Assembly: GCA_003864495.1 (NCBI GenBank)
Contig: ML133456.1
Location: 993,255 to 1,057,254 of the forward strand
Direction of reading: 5' to 3'
From: Nemopilema nomurai
Lineage: Eukaryota > Cnidaria > Scyphozoa > Rhizostomeae > Rhizostomatidae
Length of the DNA stretch: 64,000 nt
The position numbers and the translations under genes were made by a program. The first letter of the stretch is position 1; every line of letters starts with the position of its first letter. Below the pieces are notes generated by a model. That model was not told the DNA's origin. It was given only the letters and a program-made list of their open reading frames with translations, and made no database searches. This document shows, in pieces, positions 1-13,700 of this stretch.

Positions 1-222
1 CAACGAATCATCCGTAAACTCGTATTAATAAGAGAATCACATTCAGGTTTAAGGCAAGTACCTACAGTAAGGTAAAGAGGAGGGAAAACTCCTTTAACAA
101 AAGGAATGCTTACCATAAAGGAATGGAAGCTTTAAGAGTTCATGTTCGAAACCCTAGTAGACACCGCTTGACAAGCATGATTGTGCATGATTGTAAACAA
201 TGTACATATTTGTTCTTGTTAG
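1..222 (+). other. 3' part of a TRAF-gene intron
   Basis: This stretch precedes the TRAF exon and ends in a pyrimidine-rich run followed by AG at 221-222, which fits a 3' splice site. I see no coding exon in it. The rest of the TRAF gene must lie upstream of the window. Confidence 0.6.
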
Positions 223-798
223 GGAAAGAAAGATGCATTGGACGAGCATCTGAGAGCCACTGTCAACCAACACCTCACAATGGCAGTGCAGAAGGTGCGC
301 GAGAACGAGGCCCGGTCATACTGTACGAACGGCTTGTTCATTTGGCGCGTAGCGAACTTCAAGCAGCAGTTTGAGTCTGCAAGGAACGCCGACGAAGAAG
401 CGGCATTGTTCAGTCAGCCGTTCTATACTTCCCAGTACGGATACAAGTTGAGGCTGAAAATATACCTCAACGGACGTGATCGCGGGAAAGGCACTCACCT
501 GTCGTTGTATCTGATAATCATGAGGGGGGAGTACGACGCCCTCCTCGATTGGCCGTTTGACCAGAAGATCACGTTTTATCTGCTGGATCAAGGCGAGCAG
601 CGGAAGCACAAAATGCACCAGCTCAGTCCGAACAGGTCGCTACCGAATGTGAAGGCAGTATTCAACCGGCCGACTATGAAGGAGAATCTGGGGATAGGCA
701 ACCCAAGCTTCGTCTCACACGAGATCATAGACCAAAACGAGTACATAAAGGACGATTCGATATTCATCAAGTGCGAAGTCGTCCCCAGTAACCGGTGA
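223..798 (+). CDS. TRAF-family adaptor, last exon (TRAF-C/MATH domain)
   Basis: This is the 3' terminal exon of a TNF-receptor-associated factor, a cytoplasmic adaptor that trimerises and binds receptor tails. The exon opens after AG at 221-222, reads in frame from GGA at 223 and stops at TGA 796-798, giving 191 residues. The first ~35 residues look like the end of the coiled coil. The rest is a full MATH domain: it begins near FIWRVANF, carries the signature SQPFYTSQYGYKLRL, then LNGRDRGKGTHLSLY, IMRGEYDALLDWPF, and ends YIKDDSIFIKCEV. These blocks match the TRAF2/3/5-like C-terminal domain rather than a MATH-BTB protein. The RING and zinc-finger exons are outside the window, so the subtype cannot be fixed. 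An ATG at 233 is out of frame and is not the start. Confidence 0.92.
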   Translation, partial: GKKDALDEHLRATVNQHLTMAVQKVRENEARSYCTNGLFIWRVANFKQQFESARNADEEAALFSQPFYTSQYGYKLRLKIYLNGRDRGKGTHLSLYLIIMRGEYDALLDWPFDQKITFYLLDQGEQRKHKMHQLSPNRSLPNVKAVFNRPTMKENLGIGNPSFVSHEIIDQNEYIKDDSIFIKCEVVPSNR

Positions 799-3700
799 TG
801 GGGACCTTGTAAGTGATAGGATCTTGCACAAGTTCAATTCCAACTGAAGACAAAAGTAGATAGGAGTTTGTACTGAAGTCTAACGCGCTTGGTATCTTTG
901 GTGGTACAGTGAGCAAATGCGTAAACAAAGCGTAAAGAAGAGACTCAACAAGACCACGGAAGAGAATATTGGTAACGTGAGCAATTGGCCAGGGGGAATA
1001 TTTGTGGGTGTCTGATTGGAGGATAAGCGCACAGGAGGCATAGAACAAGGACAGTAATCACCTTACGCTGATTGGCTGATCCCAGAAATGGTTGGAACCA
1101 ACTGGCAGTTCCTCTTGGATGCATTTCATATCTAAGTCCTTGTGATTAACGTGATTAAATAGGGAAATGATCTTTTAAACATGTATCATGGCTACAATTT
1201 GCACGTAAAAGTCATAAATTTCTATTAAGTGATTGATGAATACATTATATTGTTGACAATGGGGGAAATACTCCCGTAATTGAAGATGAATGTCTAAATT
1301 TCTCCGTAACACTTTCAACCACGATACTATAACGATTCTTAGCCTGTTTGAAACGTCAGTGAAACCGATAATGTCACCCGTTTTGAACACGCACTAGCAT
1401 GTCTGCTTGAGCCAGCTACTGTACACTGTGCCTTCCACTGGTTATAGGTAATCTAGTACGGTTTGCTATGTGGTTGAGTGAACAGCGTCGAAGCAGATCT
1501 CCCCCAAACCCCCCCCTCTCCTCTGAAATTTTGGCATTAAAAGACCCAACGTGAGTAGCAATCTTGAGAAATTGCGCGTGTTGTGACCCTGTGGTCATTT
1601 GGCTACGGGTGATAACGACAAGATCATCTGCATCAGGTATTCTGTCACGCCTTTGACTTTGTTCCATGCGGGAAAATACTACGTGTAGCATGGTCGAGTT
1701 ATTTGCAAAGAAACCGGCTGCCCCACCGTTTTTGTTTGGTGAAGTGGGTATGTTTGGGATAATCCAGTGAAAAGTATAACAAGATCCCTAAAAATGGACA
1801 GTAGAGCCACTGGCTAGACACATTTGAAGGGCTTTGTTGTGAGAACACAAAATTATTGATAAGTTTGAAGATGAGTTGTAAAAGTTCAACTGGCGTATCA
1901 AAGGGTTTGTTGATAAGTAAATCAATATCTTTGAAAGTTACGCACGGAATAGGAATACAGCGTTCACTTTTCTTAGGTGTGCAATAGGTCCACCCTGATG
2001 CGCACACATTTTGCCTAGAATTATAAAGATCAGGGACCAAGCACAACCACTGAAAACTACCACCATCCACGTGTGCATTTTGGGAACAGCTGAAGACGAT
2101 ATGGAACTTGATCAAACGAGTCAAACAAATCAGAAAACGTCTACACCCCCGAATACACTGGAAGCCAAGTTAAAAAGTAGCTCACCTTCATAAGTGATTT
2201 CGATCAATGGCTATTTCGGCGCTGTGAAAGCTGAACCAAATCTGAAAATCAATGCATTACCGTTAGAAAAAAATAAAGTTCTTCCAGGTGATAGTGATGG
2301 AGACGATCATGTGTGAGTTGAACATGGAACATAGCGTAGTGGAATGGTACCTCGAGGCGGCGCAACCAGGGCTGGGCAGCATTAGAAGGGGGTGATGGGA
2401 CCAACGAGAGTGATGGGACCAACGAGGGTAGAACCTTAGTCGACGTGATTGTGGATGGGGGCAATGACGTCGCCTTATTAGAACAAGATGAAAGCTAATA
2501 GAATTAGAGGAAACGGTTGAAATAAAGTGAGAGTAATTAGACACATCTTAGGTGCAATCTTAAAGTGGTTAAGATGTACCATCCTTACAAGGAAAATATT
2601 GTTTTACTCGGCATGAATAATTATTTAAAGTAATGGTGAATTTAAATCGATAGCCTATATTAACTAAAGTATGAAGATTGCAGTTGTAGAAATATTTTTG
2701 AACTATTCAATAATTAAAGCGGATTAACTACACGATTTCATAAACTTTCGAGAAAATGACAGTAGAGCGTAGAAATGCGTATTTATCGTAAATTTTATCC
2801 CTACAAATTTCAGTATCATCGTCTAGCATAATTTAGGAACAGCAAGTCAACAATAAAACTTGAACGAACAGGCGTAAAAATTGCATAGCCAAGTCATGAG
2901 TAGAGGGAATACCAAAACAGTTTAAGTAGAAAATCTAATTAGATGGATATAGAAAATAACGTTATCATAATCCCAAGCGATTTTTCTTTGAACAGGATAA
3001 TCATGGGACATAACACTGTAATTTTTAAATTTTGTTTTTCCAGTGTCGACATTCCAACATGCCTAATTCATAGAGGTCATGCGAGTATTGAAAAAAATAC
3101 CAGCTAAATAGTGCTTAAGCAGATAATGATAACTGAGCATTTTATAAGGACAGAATGAAGTAAATCAAATTCTTTTCTAAGATTTCCTATTTACTAGCAT
3201 GGGAAATTTTAACGCCAATTTTTCAAGTCAGTAGTTTTAAGGGCTGTCGGAATAAAATAGCTTAAATAGCGGGGAAATTGTAGAGTGTCCATTCGTAGTT
3301 TTAAATTCATTATTGAGTTGTTTAAAGACATTCACAGTCTCTTAAAGAGAATCTAATGATAACATAAAGATGCACGAAGGCAATCATAATCGCTTTTCTG
3401 AAGAAGGTACCACAACAATTCAAAAATATCAAAGTTTCTCAGCTTTACAGTTTTAAAGCAGTAACAGCGGGCACAGATTTCGCATTTTAGGGGGCCCTGT
3501 GAATTAAAAAAACCGTCAAGCAAGAAGTGCCGCGAGGAAATTGAGTAAAGGCCATTTATTTTAGAGGGAGAAGCGAGCCCAGGGAAGAACAGGTCATGCG
3601 TCTGTGATAGACTTGAACTGGTGATGCAAAAGAATTGGTGAATACAGACCGTCATGCAAACAGTCAGTTGGATAACTCAGGGAAACGTGTATCTCTCTCC

Positions 3701-5089
3701 AAAATGTGTTACCAACAACATTACAAAGTTGTGTGTGCGGTTACAGCTACATTGTAAGATTATAATAAAATAATAAAATAGTAAAATAATAAAATAGTAA
3801 AATAATAAAATAGTAAAAGCCCAACCTCAGTGGTGTTCCTAAGGGGGAGCTAGGGGGAGCCTTGGCCATCCCAGAATTTCTGTCTGCCCCGTCATTTTCC
3901 CTTCCCCTATTTTTCCAAAGAGATGTTTTTATTGGTTAGTGTTTCTGTCCAAATGCTTTATACATAGCTTTTGATATGACATTATCGGGCATTAAAGTTT
4001 TGGAAACAAGAAGATTTGGATCACCTTGAAGCAGTGGTGAACTTAGGGAGGCACCCCTACTTAAAGCCCTTTCTTTTTGAAATTTTGCGCCCCTTTTGGA
4101 AAATGTATTTTGAATATTTCTCTCGAAGAGAAAAGAAGCCTCCAGACACCACCCTATTAGCAGTTGAAACCTTTGATAATGCTTGCCAAAAAAGAATCTC
4201 TTGAACATACACATGTGTTTTCAGTAAAATTCTCTCAGACAGTTCAACAGCATTGAGATCTGAACCAATGGTCATCCTTTCTTCCTTTCCCCACCGTCTA
4301 TCACCAGAGTTTTAGCACGAGTCCTCCCCACCCAAATTTTTCTAAAAATCAATAATCAATTAGTATTATCGAACTGTCAATTCTGAGCGTTACGGTATGT
4401 ATTTTGTTAAATTTTCGTCCTGGAGATGCATCTTTAGCCACTCTAGATGGCTCAATTGCAAAAATTTTCTTTTGCGGCGGACTCAACAATGGTGGGTACT
4501 CCTATGTCACTAAACTTAGCACTCCCAGGCTCAACTCCGTATCTAAAAGTAGATACCTTAAGCTATATCCATATAGTACTGCTGTTATTCAATTGATTTG
4601 AATATAATTTTCATAGAACGTCAATGAGCACCTTTTTATCAGAATTTAAAGTCAGAAAATATTATATAAAGCGTACTCTCATAACAAATTTCTGAAAAAA
4701 TTTTCGATGCCCTTGTTCACAACTGCTCCCTTCAGATTTTTCTGGATCCATCCCTGCCTTTATTTCATAAATATATTTTGTTTATTACTATTCCAGGTTT
4801 TTTTATGTAAGTTTTCTCAGGCTAGAATCGCCACCCAAGCAATGCCTGAGCCCGGTCTGGATTTCATGGCAGTTTTCAACGAGATCTCGGGAGTGCACAA
4901 GATATAAGCCGGGAGTGCAAGAGTGCATTTGTGATAAATGTGCACATTTGATCCAATACTTTTAGTTTTGGGTTTGTAACTCAGGCTAATAAAATAACGA
5001 AAATATTCTGACGTGTACCTTAAAAAGTCAGAAATTTTTTTGCTCGCTTCGCTCGTAAGGGGCCTTCTTTTTCACTTTTGCCACAGATA
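799..5089. other. Intergenic stretch between TRAF and SH3BP5
   Basis: About 4.3 kb of AT-rich DNA. I find no recognisable exon: the open frames here (for example 1699-2124 on the minus strand) show no domain, no splice structure and no conserved motif. It holds a short imperfect repeat at 2388-2430 (a 17-nt phrase twice) and an AT-rich simple repeat near 3763-3818. The proximal part probably includes the TRAF 3' UTR, but no polyadenylation signal close to the stop is convincing. Confidence 0.5.
3763..3818. repeat. AT-rich short tandem repeat
   Basis: A run built from alternating AAAATAAT and AAAATAGT blocks, about 16 nt per compound unit repeated three to four times. It is a simple microsatellite with no coding potential. 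Confidence 0.85.
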
Positions 5090-5281
5090 GCCCGTTTACA
5101 CTGTTCCTTCCAAGTTTGGATCCGCGATAATACTGTTGTGGTTCCCCCTTTCGTTTTCACTAGCACTTTAAAACCGAGAAGATTTTGCTCTGCCATCTAG
5201 CACAGTTTTGACCCTTCTATGAATGCGAACGAATTTTGTACCGTCACGGTTCCAATTTTAAACAGGACAGTGTAAACAGGG
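5090..5281. mobile_element. Short inverted-repeat element (MITE-like, ~190 bp)
   Basis: CCCGTTTACACTGTTCC at 5091-5107 is mirrored by GGACAGTGTAAACAGGG at 5265-5281, an imperfect terminal inverted repeat of about 17 bp around a ~160-bp non-coding core. The size and structure fit a non-autonomous DNA transposon. I could not identify a convincing target-site duplication, so the superfamily is left open. Confidence 0.5.
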
Positions 5282-5824
5282 TCTGAAACTTTTTGGCAGC
5301 CCTGATCTGATCTCACTCAATTTAAAATGACGCACTTCTTCCAATCCAAGTTGGGAACAAATTCAGAAAGCTGGCAAAATAATTGAGTCACACCCAAAAC
5401 CACACCCAAACTGAGCCCTTATTTGGGTGTGCAAGAGTGCACTCGTAATTTCTCGTAATTTCTCTGGAGTGCGGCTGCCATGGAATCCATACTGGCCTAA
5501 CCCACACAATTTGTTCAGACGAAGTTCTGTAATTTAACATTTCGCGAAAACTTTCACGCGAGAAATATGAAAGTGAATCTTTGTCGTCACATTATTGAAA
5601 TGGGCACATCATTTAGGAAAGCCAAAACCAGACCACCAGTTCCAAAGTGGTCGTTGTTGCGCGCGCAGCGATGTGCATCTGTGTTCAACGAAGGAGGATG
5701 CAACAACAACCCGAAGCAGTCTACTGCGTAATCATATCGCCGCCAGCTGACGGATGGAAATCTCAATAAATGTTGTAAACATAAGTTCGTAACTAAAAAG
5801 TTCGGATTTATCTACGATATTGAG
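5282..5824 (+). other. Upstream region of SH3BP5
   Basis: This is the presumed promoter and 5' UTR of SH3BP5. It is locally richer in CpG around 5650-5745 than the surrounding DNA. I cannot point to a TATA box or a defined transcription start. Confidence 0.4.
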
Positions 5825-8800
5825 ATGGAAAATGCGGAAAGTAAAGCTGAAGAGTCATCAGGCTCTGATAGTGAGCAGGAAGATGTATTAGATCCCCGTA
5901 TTCAGGTATGAAGGTTGAGGAGTTTCCCCAAGCATATGAAAATGCGCAAACCAGACAGTACTACTCTATCTGCCTGGAGCGATAGCGATTGCTAACCGGC
6001 TTAATTAATCGTTTTTGTATTTCGTTTTGTAGAGTTCCATCTTGACATCCTAGTGTTGTATAATCAGTGAATTGATTGGGGCTGATTTCGCATTAAGCTG
6101 CGACTTCTCAATGAGCTTTTCTTTTTGTGAGCTCGGTAAAGGCGAAGGCGTCCGTTGCAGAATATACAACCTAGTCCAATTAATTGTAGACTAAAACACC
6201 TGAGGCTTCGTTGCCCAGAGAAAGGTGTGCCTTGCGAAACCTCTTGAGATGGGATAAGTTCTAGTAATTAAGCAAGAGCATAAACGATGCAAAGTTTGCA
6301 AAGTCGAGAGAGAAAAAAATTATTCTTGGAGGAAAATAATTGATTGAGTAAACAAAAAGCTTCCAAAAGCTCCGGAAAGATTTTCTTAAGTTTGATAAAT
6401 TTTACATCGGCAATTTTCCATATTCAAGCTATTCACAACATGTAATGGTGCTAGTTATTAAAACTTTTGCAATCTATTGTGATGACGGATAAAAACTGGC
6501 TTGCTGTTACCTTATGTTTTCGTGGTTTTACTTCTAAAGGCAAGGTCTTAAATGATCACTTGAAAAGGGCATTTTATAAAACAAAACTCACTGGTATGCA
6601 ACTTGATGTTAATTTTGGAACTAAAGGCAATCAGATTTTGTTTCTTTACCCACCAAATACTATTTTCTTTTTGCTAATCTGGAATATTATGATTGCTCCA
6701 TCGAGTTTGCAGTGTTTTGCAACTAAAAGAAGCAATAAAAGCATTTGTAAATAAATTGATGAATAAATTTCGAATATAACAGAGGCAATGTGAAGATATG
6801 GAGGATCAAAGCTTCATTTATAGTATCAGTAAGTCACAAGTTAAGGCGAAGAAAGAATTTCCACAGTCAGTAGTGTAGCAAGGGGCAACTTCAAATGCTC
6901 AGAAGTTTGTCTCTGAATAAAATGCAAATCTGCAATAAAATCTATATTCACACTGGAGTTTAAAGATATTGAAGCAAGTCTCTATTTTGATTTATAGGAA
7001 GAGCTTGAGAAGCTAAACACTGCATCAAATAGAATCAATATCTTGGAAAAAGAGCTTGATGTAAGCATGTTTAACGTTATTTGTGTTCTAGTCACCTGTT
7101 GTATTAATACTACAAGATACAGAAGCAACAAAGTTTGTGAAAAATGCCATGCACAAGTCCATCGCTCCAACACAAACTTGGAAAACATTTGCTGATTTCC
7201 AAAAGCATTTTCACAGACTCACAATTTTCTTGGATAGAAAATCTAATAGAAATGCAAATTTTCTCAGAGTTTGTCTTTTGTACACAATTTAACTTTTGAC
7301 ACCCATTTTTCCTAAATCTGACTTTCAATCGATGAAATGTGACTTTCTAGATAGCCTTCTTACTGAACAAGTCCATCACCCTTATTTTAGGAAGCAAGGG
7401 CACTTTTTAGAACATTTTTAACAGACGCAACAAGAGCTTTGAAGTCATTAGCAAACCACCTTGGGCAGTGTATAGATAAAGCAAGACCATACTATGAAGC
7501 AATGGAACAAGCCAAAAAGGTGAAACAATTGCTTGTTGTATAAACCATAAATCAAAAATATTTCTTTTAATTACACTTAAAATTTTTTCTCATTGTTGTG
7601 TTTTTGGGTCTTTTTGTTGACCTTTTGCTCTCCAATGATATGCAAATAAAGCAGCTTATGCAGATTGACAAATAGATGCCAACTTTAACATTATTTTTTA
7701 ATTCAAACACATTTTTGCTCCATACAACCTACATGTGTAGGCAAATTGCTTTTTCTGCACCTAGGACAACTGACATACTTGGGATAGCTTTGGGCATTGG
7801 CTCATATTTACAGATAGTATCCATCAGGTGACAAAAGGATAGTGCACTTGCTAATGACCTAAAATCTGTTTAATAATCATTTAATACTATCCCCAACAAA
7901 GATATACAGACATCAGAATTAAAAGACTTTTTTTTTTAATTGGCTGATTTATCTTTCTGACATCTACAAGTCATTTGTCAACCTTAATTTGTTTTTAGCA
8001 GTTCCTATCCTTCTGTTTAACTTTTATCAACTTTTCTGTAAGATATACACATCACCTCCATGTAAGGTTAAAATTAGATTGCATTATTGATACCAGCACA
8101 TAATTATTTGATATGAAAGTTAGCTTAAGGTCCAACTGATTATAGGCACAAGAAGAGTGCCAGATTGCAGCAATGAGGTATGACAAGGCTTGCAGTCTAC
8201 TACGTGGAGCAAAAGAAATGATCTCAATCACTGAAAAGAAATTGGAAGGTCAACCTGGTGGCTTTGACTCCACGTGGCAAGAAATGTTAAATCATGCTGA
8301 TATGAAGGTACAATGAGTTGGCTGTCTGTATTAAAAAAATTCTCCCCCCTCCCCATTCTTTTTATGATTCTTGACATTTGCTTGTTTAAATGAGTTACTA
8401 CACAAATGACTGCATTCCTGTAATTGTGCAAATAAAAATGTGTTGAAATATGTAGTGTCTGAGCAAATTTTTACTTGTGCAGCTAATGGAGTCTGAAGTG
8501 TCCAAAGCAAAAGCTGACAGAGAGCACCAAGATGCAACAATGGCATATAAAGAGCTTGAGAAAAGAGCAGCAGATTTAGAGAAAAAACTTAAGAGAAAAA
8601 TAAAGAAAGCAAGGTATTGCAATATTGCTTCAAACTGAGATTATTTAAACTGTCATTAAATGAAATATTTTTGTGTTACTTGGTATTGTGGGGCATTGTA
8701 CTGAACATAATCACAAATTGTCATTGCAATGACTTTGAAAAAATGGTATTTTAGCACAGAGTACAACACATACCATGTTTGCTTCCAGATCATCAAAAGC

Positions 8801-10772
8801 TTGAAATGTTTTTAAAAAGCCCCTTTTTAACTGCAATCAATGATAAAGCCAATTATATTACAGCACATTTCTAAACAAGATCTCAATTTATGCTGTACTA
8901 AAAATGGAAGTTTCAAGCGCTAAGGTTGGAAATTGGAGAATATGAATGGGTGCATTATGAACAGAGAGAAATAAAACCTCAAAAATTAGCAAGAGACAAA
9001 AGGAAATTAAATGAACTGAAAATATTTATAGCATTGCTGAAGCAAGAAGAATTTCTCTTTGTATTATGTATGGAAACACGAGTTCTACTGTGCTGAAACA
9101 CCCATTGAGCAATCAAAGCATTGACAAAACCATATGACAAGAACCTATGACAAAACTGCTTTGAATTGTACATGAGTGCTTGAAGATCATTCTGACAACA
9201 GACAAGAGGTCAATTAACAGCAGAAGACATTTATTCTTTACTGTAACATGTACTATAGGCTGATAACTTTGAAACCTGATCTACTGTACAAATGTTGCTT
9301 GAAGGCTCAATGATCAAATATTTAATGAACTACATTAATATTAAGAATATTTTGTCAACATTTTTGTTTGCACAGTATTTTGTCAATCTGTGGATGTAGG
9401 GAAATTTTCACAGAATGGTTATTCTAATGCCTTTAAGAAAGTGTATTATTGTGGTGTTTCTGATTCAATTGTCCACCTACAAAGTACAGATAAATGCTTC
9501 AAAATTCAGAATTGTTACTTTTAAGGAGTGTTACTTTTCAGATACTAGTGTTACTTTACAAAAATCATAATTGTTACTTTTAGATAGTTTCTATAACTGC
9601 AACTAATAACTGATGAAAGCAAATCCTCTCTTTACCATTACTAGCCTTTCATAGTGGCATGGCATCCAGGTTGATATCTAAGGACTATTACCTGGCTGTT
9701 AATTGCTGTTTCCTATTGGTTGAAGTTGATCAGTGCATAAACATTTTGCTACTGTCAGCACCAGTCATATGCTGCATGCAATTCACCTGAGAAAACCATC
9801 AGCATATTGTGAGCTACAAATAGAATAGCCTTTTAAAATATTTTGCCAATTTTTTGAAATGCTTGTTTATGTACATTATACCTTATTTTTGTATAAACTT
9901 TGCAGAGGTGTCAATTTTTGTGTTATTGTTTTACTATTCTTTATACTTTTTATTTTACTCTCTAAATCTATCTTGAACAGAAAATATAAAAGTCGCATAT
10001 ATTTTTAATAAGAAGTGTACTAGGTAAAAATTGATTCCTTGAAATTCTTCACCTCAATTCATTCAAAAATGATACTTACTTATTCTTTCTAGGCCATACT
10101 ACACACAAAAGAAAAGCTATTTGGATTTCCTACAGGTAAAATGTCTTTCGGTATCATTGTGAATTTTACTATCAAACAACGTTGACTTTTAATCTAGGTG
10201 AGCTTTCTATTTTCAAGTTTTCGTTTCTTTGTAATATTCTTCGTTAATTGTGGTGTTTTCTGTAGGAGCAAAAGGACAAGGTTCTTAATCTGGAGCTTTC
10301 TTATGAAACTGAAAAGAAAAATTACGCTCTGGCATTGAAGAAACTAGAGCAAATAAGCGAGGAGATTCACCGAAAGCGGAAAGGCAGTGAAAATAGGATG
10401 CCGAGAGAACCACGCCAAGAATGTATTGGGGCAGAAGCGGAAACAGACGATGAGATGTCGGACAAAGCCTTGAGTTTGTCGTGGAACGATGGACGCATCA
10501 AAAGAATCTTATCGAAAAAGAGGAAACCATTTACCCGCAGTGCATTGCGCTCTTCGCTCTGTCTTGATCTTGGAATCGGCACGGATATTGATTTGGGCCA
10601 TATCCTCGATACACCCCAGAGCCCATCGGCTCAAAGTGTTGATCTGGGAGTCATGTTTTCCCACTCGACATACGAGGACTATGCTGTTCTGGAGATCAAT
10701 GGTCAGGAGTTGCTCGATCGCAGTTATACCCCAAGGAAGCAGAGTTTAGCACAAAGTCTGTCTCTAAGCTGA
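5825..10772 (+). CDS. SH3BP5: SH3 domain-binding protein 5 (Sab/SH3BP5), complete, 7 exons
   Basis: Exons: 5825-5905, 6998-7060, 7391-7519, 8146-8307, 8483-8613, 10093-10135, 10266-10772. All introns are GT-AG and phases agree, giving 371 residues. SH3BP5 family proteins are coiled-coil guanine-nucleotide exchange factors for Rab11 and, at mitochondria, JNK docking proteins. Landmarks are DPRIQ ending exon 1, EELEKL in exon 2, the helix ending ARPYYEAMEQAKK, then the near-invariant FDSTWQEMLNHA in exon 4, EKKLKRKIKKARPYYTQKK across exons 5-6 and LEQISEEIHRKRK in exon 7. These match the family helices in order. Behind the coiled coils, residues 287-305 hold a basic cluster (KKRK) followed by LCLDL, a pattern like a MAPK docking motif, and later VDLGVMF resembles the vertebrate Sab tail. 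The C-terminus is shorter than in human. The start is the only ATG that leads into DPRIQ. Confidence 0.94.
8614..10092 (+). other. Largest SH3BP5 intron after exon 1 (intron 5)
   Basis: About 1.5 kb of AT-rich intron with a GT donor at 8614 and an AG acceptor at 10091-10092. I see no exon, RNA gene or clear transposon in it. Confidence 0.6.
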
Positions 10773-13700
10773 TACAGTCACCTAGGTTGTGCGCTTTGGT
10801 TTGTTTTCACGTGAGTGATGATGATACGCGGCAGGCCCATCGTATGCCTTGATGCAAAAATGTCTCTTCTTATTGCGCGACTTGTTATTGTAAATTATTT
10901 CGCTATTTATTTGCCAAGCTTTGACACAACGTATAAGCGATTGATGACGTGATTATGTAACGTCGATCTGTTGGTGTAAAATTCGACTATTTGCAGGCTC
11001 CATTTAATTACATTTCCAAAAGCAAAATTTTTACGTCATTTTCACACGCTATTTCTCCGATTGGCTCCTACCCAGCATCGCAACAATAATGGCATTCCGT
11101 CAAACTGAAAAACTGTTGAAAGGAGACTTCTTGGGAATCAAAGCAAGGAGTTGCTTTGGCGCTATGCGAGCGTTGGGTAGAATTCAACTAAAATTCAACG
11201 CACTTAACGGTTTAGAAAATTTTGTTTATCAGTTCACTTTATCCACTAATCACATAGCTTCAGTTCAAAAATTTTGCTCCGACACTTTGTAACAATAATC
11301 ACGTCACAGATTTGGCTTTGAAGTGACTGCACAAGACTAAAAATTTGCATTAATATTTCGGTGCTATTTACACTGTTTTTAATGCTGTCGATTATATTCT
11401 ATGAGCTAATGATATGCAAAAGCATGCGTAGACCCTCTTTCAATATGAAATAAAAACCATATTATATAAATTAATTCTCAATAAACCGTCAACTGAGTGT
11501 AAATACATTCTTGTCTTTACATATGCATGAAGCATAGCATTTTACCACTGACGTCAAAACAATTTTGAGAGCTGGAACGCAAGACTGTAGGTCATGCAAG
11601 AATAGATGCACGCTTAATTGCTTAAATTTGTAAACGAATATGGAGTTTCGATTCTGAATTTAGATTCAGTAGAAAATCACACCTAATCACACAATTTGAT
11701 TGTCCGATGACCGTAATGATTATATATATTTAACATTGTAGCAGTCAGATGTTAAAGGGAGTACATAGATGTAAAAAGTAATTTGTGATTTATCCTCGAA
11801 ATTTGGAAGTAATTATTGCAGCAATCAACTTTGCAACTTCTGATTACTTCTAGTCACCTACATGCTTCTTGTTTTATGCATTTTAGATATCTTAGATGCT
11901 GGAGAGTGTGAAAACTGAAATGCCTTAGCTGAAAAAACATTTCGGAAATCAATTATTCTGAAAATATCAACTGGCATGTAGATAAAATATTAAACCAATT
12001 AATAGAATGTCGTGAAAAACAAGAAAAACAAACATACCCAGAAGTTTTAGAGAATGTCGTTCCAACTTTTAAGGTGGATATGCTAAATGTCCATTTTGTC
12101 ATGCAGCCACAAATTTATTTGCTTTCACTTTCAAGCTTGGGTGATCTCGCGACTGAAAGCCATAAGTACCGAATATGTCTTCTGGAAATGTCGCCATTTT
12201 GACTTCCATTTGGCTTGACCATGCCTTCTGCTGACGTGATTTTATTTCAACCGCGAAATTCGAAAACAAAACGAGGCCGACAACGAAGCGAGAAGATAGA
12301 GACCGCCTTGTGATTTTATGAATGAATATTGTTCAAAAGCAGAGAAAAAGATTCATGGCAGTGAAACTTTGCTTATATTGTTACTTGCGAGGGATATCTG
12401 TGGTCTTACTGGTTGTTCGTGATCAGGACGTTAGCTTGATTAAGCAGCTTTAGAAAAGCAGAGTTCAGAGAAAGTTATAACTTCCTTCGGCTGCAATTTT
12501 TTATAAATCAAGCCTTTCTCGTTACCAACTCAAACACTTTCATTATCAATTTTATTGTTTATAATATAAATTTTTAATAAACCTTCCTCGATTATGACAT
12601 TAACAGGCGAAACCTTCTATCGGCTCTTCCTCCGTAAATTTTGATGGACTGTGGAAGTGTAACCCTAGAGTTTGCCCAGTAGCTGTTGGTGCTGTGAGCA
12701 CTTGACGGATTCGAAAAAAATTGAACAAGAATTGTATGCTGCGTAATCAATCTACAATTTGCTGCACTTAGGAAGTATGTGGGTAAAGCTGGAGAACATT
12801 GGGGAGTTTGCTTCAGGGTATACCATGAAGACACAGTATGAAAATGGGCTCCGAAAAGTCCCCTAGCACCTTAATGAAGCTAAGATCGACAAGACTTCAA
12901 TATTCAGACTAAGAAAAAATTGCTGAAGCGATTGGCTTCTTTATCTGAGTGCATAAACCGTTGGTAAAAATAACGAGAAGGCAAGAACTACAACCAGCAG
13001 GACCACGTAACGTGATAAGAAGACCAGAGTCTCCTCTTCCATACAGCAATGCGCGAGTATTTCCAAGAATGAAGGAAGATGTCCAAAGTAATGTCATTAA
13101 ATAGTAATATCATCTTTTTCCCCAATTCAATGCTCTATTAGAGAAGGACGGTCAGAGTGGAAACGAACCCATTGGCTACTCTGCCAAGTTGGTGTCCCAT
13201 ATATTTTTATGGCGCTTGGGTGGCGAGACGTCAAAACGTGTTTACCAAGGAATCAAGGATACAAGCAACCCAGCATTTAAAAGAGCTGCTTCTAATTGCA
13301 CTATGTATGTTTGCTTATCTTTCAGCTGCAGTAGAAATGCTGCATTCTCGTGGTATTAATTTAAACTTCGAGTTAGGGGATCCAAGCTTGTGAGGGATCC
13401 AGCGTAATTCTATCTCCATTAACTTTCTAATGTTAATATGTAAACAGAGGATTTGCAAAGGACGCTTTTGTTTACAAACATACGAAACAAAAGCCACGAA
13501 TTCTCACAACTGTTCAAACAGCCACTTTAATTAGTCCCAAAAAACCAGTTTCAGTTCATGGCCATATACATGGGCTTCTAGTCACTATTCATTGCAGAAA
13601 AAGAAAATCTTCGCTCTCTATTACATCTGTTTCGTCAATATTATCATTCATAATTCAGGTCATTCGTTGTTTCTCACGAAAACTAAACACAGATCTGAGA

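Noticed and set aside
1699..2124. 141-codon minus-strand frame
   Set aside because: No domain, no conserved-looking motif, no splice signals that join it to neighbours; consistent with chance.
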